DNA of 64,000 nt from Stenopsyche tienmushanensis (GCA_008973525.1 WACJ01000126.1:62001-126000); one strand, 5' to 3'; positions 1 to 12,110 are shown, counted from the stretch's first letter. The notes: a model not told the origin generated them from the sequence alone. A program made the numbers and translations.

Positions 1-244
1 GAAATTGTCCCCTCGAGCTTATGAAAATAAGAACACTAAATTCCCAAGTGATATGTTCGTCCAGTACAATGATTTACAGACTTGCTATGCGCATGGGACT
101 CAATTGTACATAACTGATTCGTGACTGTACTATGGGGACATTTAAGACGACATATTTTCAATATGCACCCAAACACCTCCATATCACCATTTCAAGAGCA
201 AAAAAGAAAAACGTACCCGCGTGCAATTATGGTCATTTTGGTGA

Positions 245-345
245 ACAAGCGCCCCGGCTCCACGTTACACTGGTGTCAGAAACGGCGGGTCGTTAAGATG
301 GTGAGCTATTATGGATGGAAGGTAGATGATATGCATGGGCAAAGG
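245..345 (+). repeat. LTR 3' end plus primer-binding site remnant
   Basis: The stretch ends in CACGTTACA at 269 and is followed by CTGGTGTCAGAAACGG. In the better preserved copies here the LTR ends CGTTACA and is followed by TTGGTGTCAGAAGTGG. That motif is complementary to a tRNA-Leu 3' end (...CTGACACCA), so I read it as the primer-binding site of a Gypsy-type element. The sequence after it resembles the leader at 5219-5285. The rest of the element is gone. An open frame over 121-363 crosses this junction and is not a gene. Confidence 0.55.
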
Positions 346-1606
346 AGGGACGACATTATTTAGTGACATCAGGTTCAATGCACGCTAGCAAACGTACTTT
401 TTTGTTTGTTTGTATAAAGAGTTGCAAAAAGCATGTAATTTATTAAATTACCTAAATTGAGTCGCTAATCGCTATCTTTGTTTTTCAGGAATTCCAACAC
501 AAATTTAAAGAATGCATAAAATTGATCCAAACATTTAGATAAGCGATAAATTTCCGTGTTAAGTAGTAAGCGATTATTATCTTCATAATTTTCCAAGCAA
601 AGTTGAGCAAATAATATTTCATTTAAGGCATTCCTTTTGATTTTATTAACCCGTTCACATGGTTCGTGAGTAAAGCTTATATTTTAAAAAATGGGCAACT
701 CACTGCGTCGAATACCCAACGAGCATTTAAACGTGTAAGGGTGCCTTTACAGCACGACCAACCGAGTTATGAGTGTATGATGAGATGCAAGATACCCATC
801 TTTATCTCCAAGTTTGGGCACTGAAAGCGATTATTTTAGGCGACAAAACATTGTCGATAAATAGCCCCCCAATGTTGTGCACACGTCTCAAAATTAATTT
901 TAAATTAATACATACCCTTTAGCAGTCAAAAGTATCACTTCCAGTCCGCAGAAAAATCAATGCTTATAAAGATGAATTTAAAAAAAACTTAATTTAGCTA
1001 TTAAAACCACTAAAAAAAAAACACAGTCCCCTGACATGGACAACAGTCCTATGTATCGACTTTGCGCTATAATCAAGAGCACATTATTTTAACATCAAAA
1101 TTTCATAAACAATAAGGCGCTTTGCAATATTTGAGACATCGCGTGAAGCTCGCTCTTTTTATTATGATTATTATGCTACAGGCGAAAAGCCTCCATAAAA
1201 CGTGGCTCCATTTTTATGCGAACGCTATCAGAGGCTCGCATCTAGCGTTCCAGGATATTACGTCGCATTCTCACGACGTTTCAAACATAACTACTAATTC
1301 TAAACGTTGAAAACAATTTGAAAGTTTTGATAAGGAATTCCAGGCGGCTCATGTCAAGGTATGCCAAGCTCCGGGTATCACCGGAAGAATCTCAATTAAG
1401 ACATTGTGCAAAAATTCAAACTGGGTCATTTTATAAATTTTGGCACGTAAGAATCCTAGCTAAATATTATTACATCAATCGTAAAATTTTGGTTTATGGC
1501 TTTAAGTTTGCGAACTTTGTCCATTAAAACGTACAATTAAATATTTATACTTGCGTCAATGACGTCGTCGATTTGTTTGACGAACAATTTATAATTAATT
1601 TGGATA
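346..1606. other. AT-rich stretch, no gene recognised
   Basis: I see no coding bias, splice pattern or known repeat. The open frames at 1122-1310 and 1318-1527 are short and lack recognisable motifs. Confidence 0.5.
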
Positions 1607-1608
1607 TA

Positions 1609-1785
1609 CAGTCAACCCTCCTATAGCGTCCACTTAGTTTGTGTCGCCTTATACGAAAGCAACGGCTAAAATACGCAAGGGAAATGCCCCCTCGCGCAAC
1701 AAACAAACAAGTAGATTTTTTATTTGGATTGGGTGCCTAGCCTTTTATAGCATGGTCCCTATTACGACGCTATAGAAGGGTTAAC
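1609..1785. mobile_element. Pogo-like MITE (family 1), full length
   Basis: The left end reads CAGTCAACCCTCCTATAGCG after a TA. The right end reads GACGCTATAGAAGGGTTAAC, the same sequence inverted. About 177 bp with no coding sequence. TA targets and CAGT...AACC..C.ATA termini are typical of pogo/Tigger relatives. Related copies lie at 9903, 17026, 17686 and 21121. Confidence 0.75.
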
Positions 1786-1789
1786 TTTT

Positions 1790-2700
1790 TGTATAATTGG
1801 CTTTATATTTAATTTTTTTACAAAACGTCTTTAGATCCCGTTCTTGTGCGATTGTGATTTGATATAAATTATCACCCTACATCTTGAATAACCCCCAGTT
1901 GGCCTACATTCATAAAAAGAGAGATTCGTTATCACGGACTATTCATTAGCTGAAGTAAAATCGAGTGATATTCAATTTTGATGAAACAGTGATAAGCCAC
2001 GAAATCCCCTTTAACCAGAACGAATACGACGTAAGACGTTATATGAGTCGACGTATAAGCGAGGATTCTTCATTATATATCGGAGTAAATGATGGACACT
2101 GATTATCCAGAGCAGACGCGTGCCTTCTTTGGACGCGCGAGAGCCCGATCCACATCATTGTGCGAATAAAACCTACAATTGGTATCGTCAGCTTAACAAA
2201 TTATATTAAGCTAATTATGCTATCGATTTGAAGACTAACAATAATGCCAACAAGTGTGTTCGCCTACCGCCAACAAGTTTGGAAACGCTTTGTACTAATT
2301 GAAAAAACTTAATATAACTCTTCATCGCAAAAATAAAAATATGTACATTGTCAAACGTATCATCCTTAGCATAGCCAATTAATATACATATTTAAATGAA
2401 ACCATAAACTGATTAAAAATATATATATATTGCACCTTCTTCAAAATTTCCATATTTAATAATTCACATTCAACAAAAGGAGTACCTGTATACAATGAGG
2501 GATTTACTTATAGCCACAGATATCGCACGCCTCGAGTCTTAAAAATTTAGGGGATTTAAAAAGCTTTTAACCCACCGTGTAACTATATGTTTATCCTGAA
2601 AAACAAATAGGTCCAGGGGGTCTCAAATTTAAATTGTACCAAGAGTCTCACAAGTGCTAAATCTACCACTAAGCAAGACCTATCAAAGTGAGTAACTCTG
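1790..2700. other. No gene recognised
   Basis: AT-rich sequence with short A/T runs and no convincing open frame or known repeat. Confidence 0.45.
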
Positions 2701-2704
2701 TAAC

Positions 2705-2750
2705 AATACCTACCATGTAACATTGGTGTCAGAAGTCGTCGTTGTTAAAT
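2705..2750 (+). repeat. LTR end/PBS scrap
   Basis: ATGTAACATTGGTGTCAGAA matches the LTR-end plus PBS junction seen elsewhere in the window, with the PBS core at 2723-2735. No LTR body can be recognised upstream. Confidence 0.5.
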
Positions 2751-2934
2751 TGACAAATTGCTTCTAAAGAAAGACGGAAGATTTCTAATTACATTTCGCC
2801 TACGCTACACAGTATAAGCAGTTAAGTGATTTTTCGCTCAAGTCTAGGGATTATGGGAGGGGCAATCCTTTTTATTAAATATCACACACTTTTTCCTGTA
2901 TTAAAAAAAATGAAGTATGGGACTATTATTCAGA

Positions 2935-3060
2935 ATTTAGAACCGTTATTTTCTTCATTTCAATTTTAGTTTGGTTACGTTCCTAACATTTACATCAACT
3001 CGGTTACGGTTTTCGTTTCAGCAAATATAACGGTTTTTGATTTCGTTTCGGTTCCAAGTC
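2935..3060 (-). repeat. Dispersed repeat rich in ACCGAAAACCG (ACCG family)
   Basis: Read on the minus strand this contains ATGTTAGGAACG-TAACC and runs of CGAAAACCG. The same order of words occurs at 38612-38745 and, more weakly, at 15272-15365 and 16836-16905. It is probably part of a DNA transposon, class unresolved. Confidence 0.5.
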
Positions 3061-3621
3061 CTGTTATTATCTGACTGGAATGTGAAATTTAATCCTAATA
3101 TTCCAAGACCTTATTGCATTTTCTAGAAGTATTTTCGTACTTAGTACTTAGAAGCAGGGGAGAACGGCTTTAGGCTGTTCAAACTTTCCCTTCAAAGTGG
3201 GATTGGACTCGTGGTGGCAGTGACATCGTTAGGTAGCATCATTTAAATGTAGGATAACTTCTGTCCTCTAACGCACCTTCGGATGGACGTGGTCTGAATA
3301 TGATCTTTTAGAGGGTGCGGAATAAAAAGGGTGGGCACCTGGACGCTCTACGTGTAGCGTTTCTCGTGGGATCAAAATATCAGTGTATGACACTCTCCGT
3401 TGGCTAGTCCAGGGAAACCCGGAATAGACCGCACAGCAGCGCCGATAATGGGTTCGATTCCATAAACTCTGCACACCTATAAGTAGTTGTCTGTCAGTCT
3501 GCATCATCTTACTTATTTAATTTTTATTAAATCCTCAATATTTTCATCTCCAAAGCAACCCTATAACAGCATATATTTGTCCACCCCCTCTCCATACATC
3601 CTACACCCTTTGATATAGTTT
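3061..3621. other. No gene recognised
   Basis: A minus-strand open frame at 3268-3507 has no recognisable motif and uneven codon use. I see nothing else. Confidence 0.4.
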
Positions 3622-4000
3622 TGTAGCGTGGGAGATTTACCATCCCCACGTAGTAGCGCTGTTAACAGTGACATATTACATCTCTCTTCAGGTGCAGTGT
3701 ATTATTTTAACAGCGCCATCTCTTGTGACCCTGCGGAGAAATTGTAACTGCATACCGACCAATCGCTTCTTGCGCATGAATCATTGTCGGTTGGGTAGTG
3801 ACGCGCAGGAGGTGGGAGTCGGGAGAGTCGTCGGTTAACCTTGGCTACGGGAGACCGTCCCTCTTGCAGCCACTTCTCTTTATCTCTCTCATGTGGAATA
3901 AATAGTTATTTAGAGAGTCTTTCTATTCGACGTCCGTCTATTCCCATCCACTCGTCCAGCAACATCACGGTCCGATAGAAAAATGGACCCGTGCGTTAGC
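3622..4000 (+). repeat. Partial LTR (TGTAGCG family)
   Basis: Starts TGTAGCGTGGGAGATTTACC and follows the 62008-62460 LTR through the AATAAA polyadenylation signal (3898-3903) and the GTCCGTCTATTC block. It breaks off at GTGCGTTAGC, where a Tc1-like transposase remnant begins. The last roughly 90 bp of the LTR, including CGTTACA, are missing. Confidence 0.75.
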
Positions 4001-4146
4001 TGAGAAACTATTAGATGACAACAATAAAATTTATCTTCTGCATCCAAAGCAAATTTTGGGCGGTCCGGTCTTTTCCTATCCCTTAAAATCCCAATCTTCC
4101 AGTGTTTTCTAATGGTATAATGCACCTCCTTGATGGAAATCTTCAT
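4001..4146 (-). pseudogene. Tc1-like transposase, N-terminal DNA-binding fragment
   Basis: The minus-strand reading contains EVHYTIRKHWKIGILRDRKR followed by PDRPKFALDAEDKF. This is the layout of the second helix-turn-helix and GRP/DRP-like linker of Tc1-family transposases, which bind the inverted repeats. No DDE catalytic region follows, because the frame runs directly into the LTR fragment at 4000. It is a relic of under 60 codons. The family call rests on motif memory, not an alignment. Confidence 0.5.
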
Positions 4147-5164
4147 TTTTTTAAAGCAATTTGCCTAATTGAATAGCCTGTATTTCGTATTATATTCAAA
4201 ATGTTGATGTATCGAATGATTTTTCATACAAAAATTATATTGTAGGAAAATAGAAGCATACCTTTTCCGTGGTGATTTCTTCGTTATTTGCAAACTTATT
4301 GCCATATTTGAAGAAAACATTGACCTTCTAAACAAAGCACAGAAGCCGCAAGTCCTTAACGTTGCTCGGAATTATTAATATCTCTAGAAAACACGTCCAC
4401 GAACGAGATCAGTGGCGAAAGTGGCGGCGGAAAGGCAAAGGATATCGTGACTCTTGGCAATAGATATTAATCAAATCGAGTTTCGTTTACTACGTGGATT
4501 ACATAATATTCTTTGGCCTACAACGACACAGCAGGTTCCCGACCACGAAGGAGAAAATTACAGCCCTAATGACGTCATATTACCTCGAAGATCGATACTG
4601 TTCTCGAGAATTTCGCGAAACAAATTGCATTCGTGTGAAGTGACCTTCCAAATGATAAACATTTTGGACAGGAAGAATTGCGCCAGGTGAAGGTGATATC
4701 ACAAATGAGCTTTCGACATGAAACCTAGCCATTTTAAATAGTCCAATTTAGCTATCCTGCATCGAGTGGTTAAACTGCACAAATAATTAAATTGTTTGCA
4801 GCTTATATGCAAACCTGCGATACAAGATAACCCCAAAGGAAGAAGGTTTTAAATCAGTGGCTAGTTCACGTCACAATATAAACATGCCCTTAAATCGCTC
4901 GTGCAGAATGTTCATCGTAGCATTGTTGGCAGATTTAGGCCAACTTTCAACTGATCCAGAGTCTAATCAGCAAGTATCAAAATGGCCAAGTTGTTGTGAA
5001 CGATGAAAAATTGATTACCATGTTGGGCAGTCAAACGTCGTCGGTTGCTCCGTAATGATAGCGTTCTGGACTTGTCTTCTTGGCTATTTTTTGAAGATAC
5101 GCTCTAAAGCAACCACGTCCTAAAAGGACCTGGGTCAGATTGAAACACAGCTGATTGTGCTCTA
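4147..5164. other. No gene recognised
   Basis: Contains a short open frame (4454-4690) without motifs. The first 70 bp may be further Tc1 5' sequence, but I cannot show it. Confidence 0.4.
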
Positions 5165-5285
5165 TTCCACTCTGCCACGCCAGCGTCACCGCTCTGCCAC
5201 GTTACATTGGTGTCAGAATTAACGATGGTTAATATGCCGAGCTAGATGGGGGTAGCTGCCATAGGAGGCGTCGGGATGACACTCG
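5165..5285 (+). repeat. LTR 3' end, PBS and leader fragment
   Basis: CCACGTTACA (LTR end, to 5206) is followed by TTGGTGTCAGAA and then about 65 bp resembling the leader after the 271 copy. This is the clearest LTR/PBS junction in plus orientation. No gag or pol frame follows. Confidence 0.6.
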
Positions 5286-5289
5286 CATC

Positions 5290-6495
5290 CAAGAATGGAC
5301 CTCGTCGCTAAAGATAATTATTTTGATGGCGAAAAGTTTTTCGAACGAAAAACTGATTTTAGAAATAAAATTTGATAATTTACAAACGTTGCTCAACACT
5401 TTAACCTTTCATAATAATTTGCCAGATATTGCTTTAACAACATGGCCGCTATAACCTAACAAACATCAAGCGTTCCTATTGAAAGACAATATTTCAAAAT
5501 TTAAACAATAATAGGGACAATAAATCTTACTTTATCATCCCAAAATCGGACTTTTTATTGAGCTAAAAATAAATTTTAATGTACATTTCAATTATGAAGA
5601 GCTTTTATTAACGATTCGCGTTCGGTAGAATCAAAAGCTTTTCATATTTTATGAAAGCCACGCGTTGTGGAATTCGTATTCGCGGTATCACACCGTCATT
5701 ATTTATTCAACAGACACTGAATTAATTCCCCAAAATGGAGAATGAATTCAAGCGAGAATCGAAAATAGGTATCGCGTTAAATCTGTGCACTTTGAGGGTG
5801 CGATTTTTTTGTTTGTTGCGAAAATTAACAAACTATTTGAAAAGTCAGCCGCGGTCTTATCGGCGTTTGTATTAAAATTCATGAATCCAAATTAGTGGCA
5901 TGTCAGAAATTGTATGAAAGTATTTATTAAATAAGATTTGCATGTTTGATGGAACAAATTGTAATGAGACGCGAGTGAACGGAAATTGAAAATTTATACA
6001 AATTAGAGCAAATTGGGTTCGTACACTTTGAGAACAAATGGCTCAATATGTGGAAAGGCCAAAAAATATTTTACGGATACACTTTTTCGTGTGGTGTATT
6101 ATTAGGGGTCATTATGGTCAGTGCCACGTGGAATTCTAAACTCAAATAGAAATTGACATTTGAACTCGACACGATTAACCCGCGATTGTTTATTGCCTTT
6201 TTACGACGATCGCTTCTCGGAATATCTTCCCGATTTTAGTTTGCTCTTTTTTTTTCGACCGCGAAATCATAAAATATTTTTCAAACGAGTCATTACATTT
6301 TAATGAACCGCATGTTCCTATAAATATACGACCGAAGGTTACTTTTTATCGAAATAAGCTCATAAATCTAATATTATTGATTCTTTAAAATTATTAATTC
6401 TTGCTGATTAGAATGCATGTGTATCGCATAAAGCGCTTAAAATAAGGGTATGTTAGTTAGAAAATCAAGAAAGTGCTTCCGAAACGCAAAGGAAA
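5290..6495. other. No gene recognised
   Basis: AT-rich; no coding bias or repeat that I can identify. Confidence 0.45.
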
Positions 6496-6497
6496 TA

Positions 6498-6686
6498 CGA
6501 GGGTAGTCTCAGAAGAATCCGACCTAATAAATAAAATAATATTTGGAAAAAATATTTTTATTTCTAAACATAGTCTCCTTTCTGCTCCATTCACAGCGTT
6601 ATTCTTATCCCAGTTTTTTCTAGTCTTTGCCTTATTTGGTGCCGATTGTCCCCTTTTAATCCATTGTTTTGACAATTCGCTCGTAT
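6498..6686 (-). pseudogene. Internally deleted mariner with one TIR
   Basis: On plus, TACGAGGGTAGTCTCAGAAG at 6496 is a mariner-type terminal repeat, also seen (diverged) at 40934, 56461 and, inverted, near 63420-63445. The minus reading contains SKQWIKRGQSAPNKAKTRKN, which matches the segment after the second catalytic Asp in mariner transposases (ESK.QW...G...P.KAKT). It then jumps to the tail of the gene, so most of the catalytic core is deleted. A LINE begins immediately to the right. Confidence 0.6.
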
Positions 6687-6690
6687 TACA

Positions 6691-7575
6691 GAAATGGGCT
6701 GCTCTCAGGGCCCCGTCCTGGAGCCAGTCTTATGGGACGTCCTTGTGAACAACATCTTCGAGATGGAGCTCCCAGCAGATGGTGAGCTGCTCGCATACGC
6801 GGACGACCTCACGTTGCTGGTGAAGGCCGACTTGAAGTCCTACCTTGAAGCCGTGGTGAATTTCACACTGAAGAGAACTCTCAAACTTTCTTGGGAACGC
6901 GCCAGTCCAGATGCTCTGGGATTGGAGCGTGCTGAACAAACTTTCCTTTGCTCTGGACAAGTCCACAGGATTAGTCCTAGAGAGGGGCATAGGCCGCGAC
7001 AGACGCAGGATGACATCAAGAATCAGAATAGGGGGCATACCGATTCCTTTTAAGGAATCCGTCAACTACCTGGGTCTCACCATCGAGAGGGGCTGCAGCT
7101 TCGAACGCCACATCGAAGAGGCCCCAAAGAAGGTTATCAATGTTTTCGGCAGAATGTCGAGAATGGTCGGAGTGTATTGAGACCTCGGCGGGCGCAGCAT
7201 GCGCACCGCGTACAAAGCACTGAACGTCAGCATCATCACATACGGAACCGGCGCGTGGGCCCACAGACTGGGTCGCTCGGGCCAAGCCAGCCTCACGCTG
7301 ACCTTCTTGAGGAAATGGAACTCATCACAGCGCCTGCCTATACTGCGCATGACGGGTTCCTACCTGACGGTGGCGGTAGCGGACACAGATACCTGGTTAC
7401 CCGTCCCGGTGCCTTCAGCGCTTTCGTGACATTCTGCAACAGCTTCGCACCCCAGATGGTTACTACGCCAAGCACTGGACCGATCCGAGATCTTGGGTAG
7501 CACAACGTAGAATAAATTCCAACCCATAGGCTTAAACATAAATGTAGAATCGCACACGCAAACACGACATCAGTT
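6691..7575 (+). pseudogene. R1-clade LINE reverse transcriptase, 5'-truncated (family A)
   Basis: The frame opens with GCSQGPVLEPVLWDVL (RT block GCPQGS.LGP) and reaches LLAYADDLTLLVKADLKSY, where YADD is the catalytic motif. A frameshift near 6905 leads to NYLGLTIERGCSFERHIEEA and a second one to AYKALNVSIITYGTGAWAHR. These are the thumb and post-RT blocks of R1/LOA-type LINEs. A deletion then joins to GHRYLVTRPGAFSAFV, the common C-terminus of family A in this window. The 3' UTR word GTAGAATCGCACAC (7540s) recurs near 35963. Upstream endonuclease and ORF1 are absent, as expected for 5' truncation. At least two frameshifts and a stop near 7178 make it a dead copy. Confidence 0.8.
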
Positions 7576-7579
7576 GACC

Positions 7580-8121
7580 ACATAATTAATTACGTTTCCG
7601 GCTGCAGCCTTTAGCTAACGCCGAACCATTTCACGCGCCACCACACTTCATGCGATGCAGACGCGCGGCTGACCCTTCTTTTTTTATCTTTCTCTTTTCT
7701 TCTTTCTTATATTATGGTTTCGCGTCTTATAATGCGCTCGGTCATCAGGTTAAGCGGAAATCTGTCCTCTCGGAAGATGTTAAATTAGTTATTTTCTTGG
7801 CTTTGAAGTCGCAAGGTCTTATCCTAAAGGATCGTCTTCTGTAATCTACCAAGCTTCGCACGAACGGAAGTTCAGTCAAGTACGTGGAATCTGTCCCATA
7901 TTTAAAAATCACGTTAGACGGTTGGAGGACGCTAACTCCTGACTATCAACAAGGACATTTTTGTAGCCATCCCAGCCTATGCAACGGGCGTATAGAATCA
8001 GCATTCAGTTAACCAAGAGAATTTTGTTGCATAGCTAGCAGGCGCCTTTGATACTCATATCTGGATCAGGAGATCCAATATCGCTCGACGAAGATCCTGG
8101 CCGAGAACGGTTAAGAACAGC
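7580..8121. other. No gene recognised
   Basis: Somewhat GC-richer than average around 7600-7670, but with no motif I can place. Confidence 0.35.
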
Positions 8122-8600
8122 CTGAGGTATCGTTGGGTAGTTCCGGATTACTGGTTCCCAATAATCTGGAACTTCCAGGGCACGGGTGGTTAAAGGCTTC
8201 TCTCTTCAGATTTGGACTTTTCCTGTGTCCATTCATCATCCATGTGGAGATCCGTTCATGGCCATGTTCGGGAATGGGCTCATTCGTCGTGTCAGCGGTC
8301 CGGGAAGCGGACCAGTTGGACACATAGACCTTGTGGCCACTCCGTTCTCTTTTAGGGCTTTTTGCGGCATTTTCGGTAATAAATGCGTACCTGGAGGCTT
8401 CTATGATTTGTGCGATTTACCAGAGGCTAATTTACATAGGTGGTTTACGCCAAATTTGGTCGCGAGCAAAAATAGACTTCCCCACACTCAAATTTATTTT
8501 TCTTAACTTTAATTTACAATGTGCATGTATATATATTAGCTAGTTTTTTTTAAATTTTGAGTTACAAAATATAACTAGTTTTTATCCTGCGCTCAGAGCG
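8122..8600 (+). pseudogene. Family A LINE, C-terminal tail and 3' UTR
   Basis: The segment corresponds to the ..DYW.SQFLTGHG..CPCGDPFM.. region of the family, with frameshifts, and then to SGPGSGPVGHIDLVATPFSF. The 3' UTR (TTAGCTAGTTTTTTTT, AGTTACAAAATATA) is shared with the copy at 58194-58575. Its end abuts a minus-strand mariner. Confidence 0.7.
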
Positions 8601-8791
8601 CATGTTTGTCACGTCGCTGTTTTTGTTTCATTGTGAGCAAACGCGGCACTCATCTTGCGCACAGCTTTCTCATGTCCAACTTTTTCGTCTTGGCAGCTCG
8701 TATGGCCTCGTTTAAACTTTGCCATCCAACATTTTGGGACTGCCCTCGTGGATAAGTTTACACAATGTTTTTCGCCGTCTGCTTTAATCAT
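8601..8791 (-). pseudogene. Mariner transposase fragment
   Basis: Minus reading: CWMAKFKRGHTSCQDE (the WYxxFKxGRxxxxDxxRxGRP linker of mariners) is joined by a deletion to the LDMRKLCAR..VPRLLT block in another frame. The same two blocks occur in the longer copy at 62940-63445. No catalytic residues remain. Confidence 0.7.
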
Positions 8792-9403
8792 CCACTCAAT
8801 AGTGCGAAAATTAGAAGAAAATGGAACAGAACTAAATTTCAGAATATTCAGCAGACTTCAAAGAGACAATTTTGAAGTTATCTTCATATTTGAGCATGAT
8901 CCTTGCAGGATTAAAAGCAATTCAATGTGTTTTTATCGATTGCGCTTACAATACATAATTTATTTATATCTAATTTTGACAGAATTTACGGATGATTGAC
9001 GAAGCCAATTTCCAGCTTAATGGCTTCGTCAACAAGCAAAATGCACATTTATGGGACATTTCCAATCTGCAAAGCATACACGAACGACCTTTGCACTCTA
9101 AAAAAGTTAGGCGTGGTGTGCTCTTTATGCATAAAGAATAATCGGGCAGAATTTTTGCAAAGAAAGTGATAGTTGTGAATGACATTTGATATCGAGATAT
9201 TATTTAGCGCTTTGGCATATTTCGAAAAGAAGTTTATTACAACAGGATCAAAAAATTTTATCATATCAGTCATCTTATAATCGATGAAAAAAATATAGAA
9301 GATCGAGATATCGAATTTGAAATGAATTAAAATATAAAAATACACAACAAATATTGAACGATATTAGTAGGAATGTATATCAAATACACTATATAATGTG
9401 ATA
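8792..9403. other. No gene recognised
   Basis: AT-rich; open frames on both strands (8970-9345) have no motif. Confidence 0.4.
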
Positions 9404-9490
9404 TTAACCGAGCGTTGCTTTTGCGACGCCCCGCTTTTTTCGCACTGAGTTCAATCGTCGCAAAAGCGACGACCCATGCCAAAGAGTTAA
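9404..9490. mobile_element. piggyBac-like mini-element with stem-loop, TTAA on both sides
   Basis: TTAA at 9404-9407 and 9487-9490 bracket about 79 bp. GCGTTGCTTTTGCGACG pairs with CGTCGCAAAAGCGACGA around a roughly 25-nt loop. The right end (GACGACCCATGCCAAAGAG then TTAA) matches 48391-48414. A TTAA target is the hallmark of piggyBac, but TTAA is common by chance here. Confidence 0.5.
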
Positions 9491-9902
9491 ACAAGATTTT
9501 TGGCACATACAAATTCATATTATCAATCAAGAAATCTAGTTCTTGAGATTATTAAAATTTCAACGAAATGTCTTTCAATCTCTTTCGACGACCCTAGCTT
9601 TAGGTTCTAAAAGGCGCAAACCGGATACTACAATGGGGGGAATTAAATCTACCATATCAATGACGCAGAAGAGATGGTCCTCCTCAATTTTTTCGATTTG
9701 GGCTATCCGGAAATTGCTTAAAAATATACGCCAAATTCACTAAAGAGCAGAGGAGAGACACAATGAGTGATATTTTCGATACGAAAAAATGTTTTATGAA
9801 GCTTTAAATGAATCGTTCGGATACTCTCAATTTTAAAAAATGTATTTTATTCCATTAACATGATGATGGGCGATAATACAATACCATAGATGATGGTTAC
9901 TA

Positions 9903-10010
9903 CAGTCAACCCTTCTATTGCGTCGAGATAGGGACCATGTTATAGAAAAAATGCTATAAAAAGCAAAGTACCCATGCAAAATTTGGGATTAGGTCGACTA
10001 TATATTATTT
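9903..10010 (+). mobile_element. Pogo-like MITE (family 1), left half
   Basis: Begins TACAGTCAACCCTTCTATTG and shares GGGACCATGTTATAGA and the CATGCAAAATTT word with the 17026 copy. The right terminal repeat is lost. Confidence 0.6.
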
Positions 10011-10189
10011 TCACAATTGATGTGATTGATGTGATTTTTATAAATAAATTATAAATTCTTACCCCCTGCGTAGGAGAAGCAGAAATGGAAAATAATATTG
10101 TATTTAGGACTCGAAAGGTATTTTATTGATTGATTTTGTACATGACAAACAGAAGATGAATGCAGCCTACTATTTGCCAGCTGCTACAT

Positions 10190-10345
10190 TGACGCTGAGG
10201 CTGCTTAAATGAAAACGAATAATTACGCGTTGCGCAACATAGAATACCATTTCTCGCCTTCTTTCTTCAGTGATGGGATTAAAAATCGTCTTATTCGATG
10301 GAATAAATGTATTTCTAACGAAGGGAACTATGTGGAAAAACAAGA
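10190..10345 (+). pseudogene. Mariner transposase C-terminus
   Basis: The frame contains FFSDGIKNRLIRWNKCISNE followed by GNYVEKQ. This is the standard mariner C-terminal block (FY..GI..L..RW.KCI...GdYVEK-stop), with Gln in place of the stop. The catalytic region is absent. The same block is at 57530-57665 and 41925-41965. Confidence 0.65.
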
Positions 10346-11267
10346 TACTGTATTTTTATATAATATATCAAACATTGATCTATCAAATTTTGCAGCTTTG
10401 GTGGTTCTGCAGAAAAGTGGATTTCGACCCAAAGTAAGAAACACATTTGAAATAATGTTATTTATCCATAGGTTATCTATTTACACATAGTCATTAGCAT
10501 AAGTGAGGCACTAAAACGCGGTATTGATTTTTGCCACACTTGCACGAATGTTCTTTTTTATTAGATAGTAACATAGTTTTTGCGGCCAACATTAAATACC
10601 CAAACGAATGATACTTTCTTTGTCTGATAGAAACTATTCAATATTGGATATTCAATGCAGACTTATTAACAGTCGGCGATCGGCAATGCAGATTTAAGCA
10701 GATCCCCCATTATTTTTATGTCTTTCAACAAGTATTTTATATATTCAACAAATCGAGCAACATTGCGAAATATACAAATTTACGACCCCCATTTCATTAT
10801 TTCCAAGATGAAGTGTTTATATGACCTCTAGCAGCGCCTTTTTTCAAAATTACTTGGATATGTTCCAAACGAAAAAAAAATAGATTCGTTTCCTTCAAAG
10901 GAAAACTGCTAGATTCTTCCTCCAAATATAATATAATTAATGGTTGTCACAAAATCCATTGGAATATTATGAATTTCGATGAAAATATGCATAGTAATTC
11001 ACATCAATAGTTTAATTAGAAATAATTAACTTTTTATAAACGTGTATTGTCCATCACTTGATGAATTTACTACATCTGCGTGGAAAGCAACCTGTTTATA
11101 AGGTGGCCAAATAAATTTATAAACATGATATACGGTTCAGGCGTACGAACAATAATTAGCTAGATGAAAATTAATTTCAGGAGTTTTACACACGAATTGT
11201 ATTTTATAAACAACGAGCCGAATCATATTCATTTTTAAAATATTTCTTAAAATTTTATATGTGGTGC
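10346..11267. other. No gene recognised
   Basis: AT-rich with no identifiable feature. Confidence 0.4.
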
Positions 11268-11385
11268 AGAGTCTCCGGGCGGTGCTCCGCTCCCACGCGG
11301 GCTCGTTCCGCTTTCGGACCGTTGTGTAGCCGGGCGGATGGAAGAAAATAGACGGGCGTCTCTCATCTGAGATAACTTCTTCGTT
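11268..11385 (-). repeat. LTR 3'-half fragment (TGTAGCG family)
   Basis: The reverse complement reads GTCTATTTTCTTCCATCCG...CGGAACGAGCCCGCGTGGGAGCG...CCCGGAGACT. This is the order of blocks in the last third of the solo LTR at 62008-62460. The terminal CGTTACA is not preserved. Confidence 0.55.
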
Positions 11386-11599
11386 AATCACGAGATCTGG
11401 CCGCGGGAAGCACGTCTTCCAGGACGCTACATCATTGCGTAACTGAATTTATTTTGGAATTTAATTGGGTGAGAAAACTTTGTAAAAATACTGTTCCCAT
11501 TAGTATCATTAGTAAATTGATACAAACCTAAATTAACTATCAATTATAATGACGCGTATTAACAAAAAAATAAAATATTATTTACATGTTGTGTGACGT

Positions 11600-11765
11600 C
11601 CCAGTTCTTCACGGAACATGGGTGATTTAAGCCCTCGCAAAATGTTCGGGCATTGTGTCCGATTGCGAGCTACTTATTTATTGTGTCAATGGTCTGAAAG
11701 GCGGACCGGCTGGGCACACAGACCTTGTGGCATTTTCGTTGATAAATACGTCCCTATGCTCTTAT
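11600..11765 (+). pseudogene. Family A LINE, C-terminal scrap
   Basis: CAGTTCTTCACGGAACATGG, TGTTCGGGCATTGTGTCCGA and GAAAGGCGGACCGGCTGGGC follow the order of the family A tail (SQFL..HG, the C.GMASxREA block and GGPxGHxDLV). Several deletions; no open frame. Confidence 0.6.
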
Positions 11766-11869
11766 GTTGCTTTGTCCCTATATTCCTTTGTCTCAGATGT
11801 GGAGTGATGGAGTTGTGTTTCAACCATGATTATGAATTGATGTAAAAACTCTGCTTTATTACTGAGAAA

Positions 11870-12110
11870 CATCGCCAAACACTAGATTGAAACATCATCG
11901 CGACGCTATTTTTGTTCCATTGTGAGCAAACACGGTACCCATCATGTACACAGCTTTCTCATATCCAAATTTTTAGCCAATATGCGATGTATAGCACTTT
12001 TTGATATGCCTACTATGTCTGCTAGCTCGCGCACTTTCAGTTGACGATCATTCATTACCATTTTGGGGATTTTTTTCACCATCACCATTTTTTTAAACAA
12101 AAACCGCCAA
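11870..12110 (-). pseudogene. Mariner transposase middle fragment
   Basis: The reverse complement encodes blocks equivalent to RQLKVRELADIVGISKS-AIHRILA, then LDMRKLCT...VPCLLT, then a stretch leading to AMFLSNKAEFLH. This is the second helix-turn-helix and the lead-in to the first catalytic Asp. It carries stops and lies in the same orientation as the 8601 fragment. Confidence 0.6.

Noticed and set aside
6730..7583. Several minus-strand open frames of 65-111 codons
   Set aside because: Shadows of the LINE reverse transcriptase on the plus strand, which has the diagnostic YADD and GCSQGP motifs.
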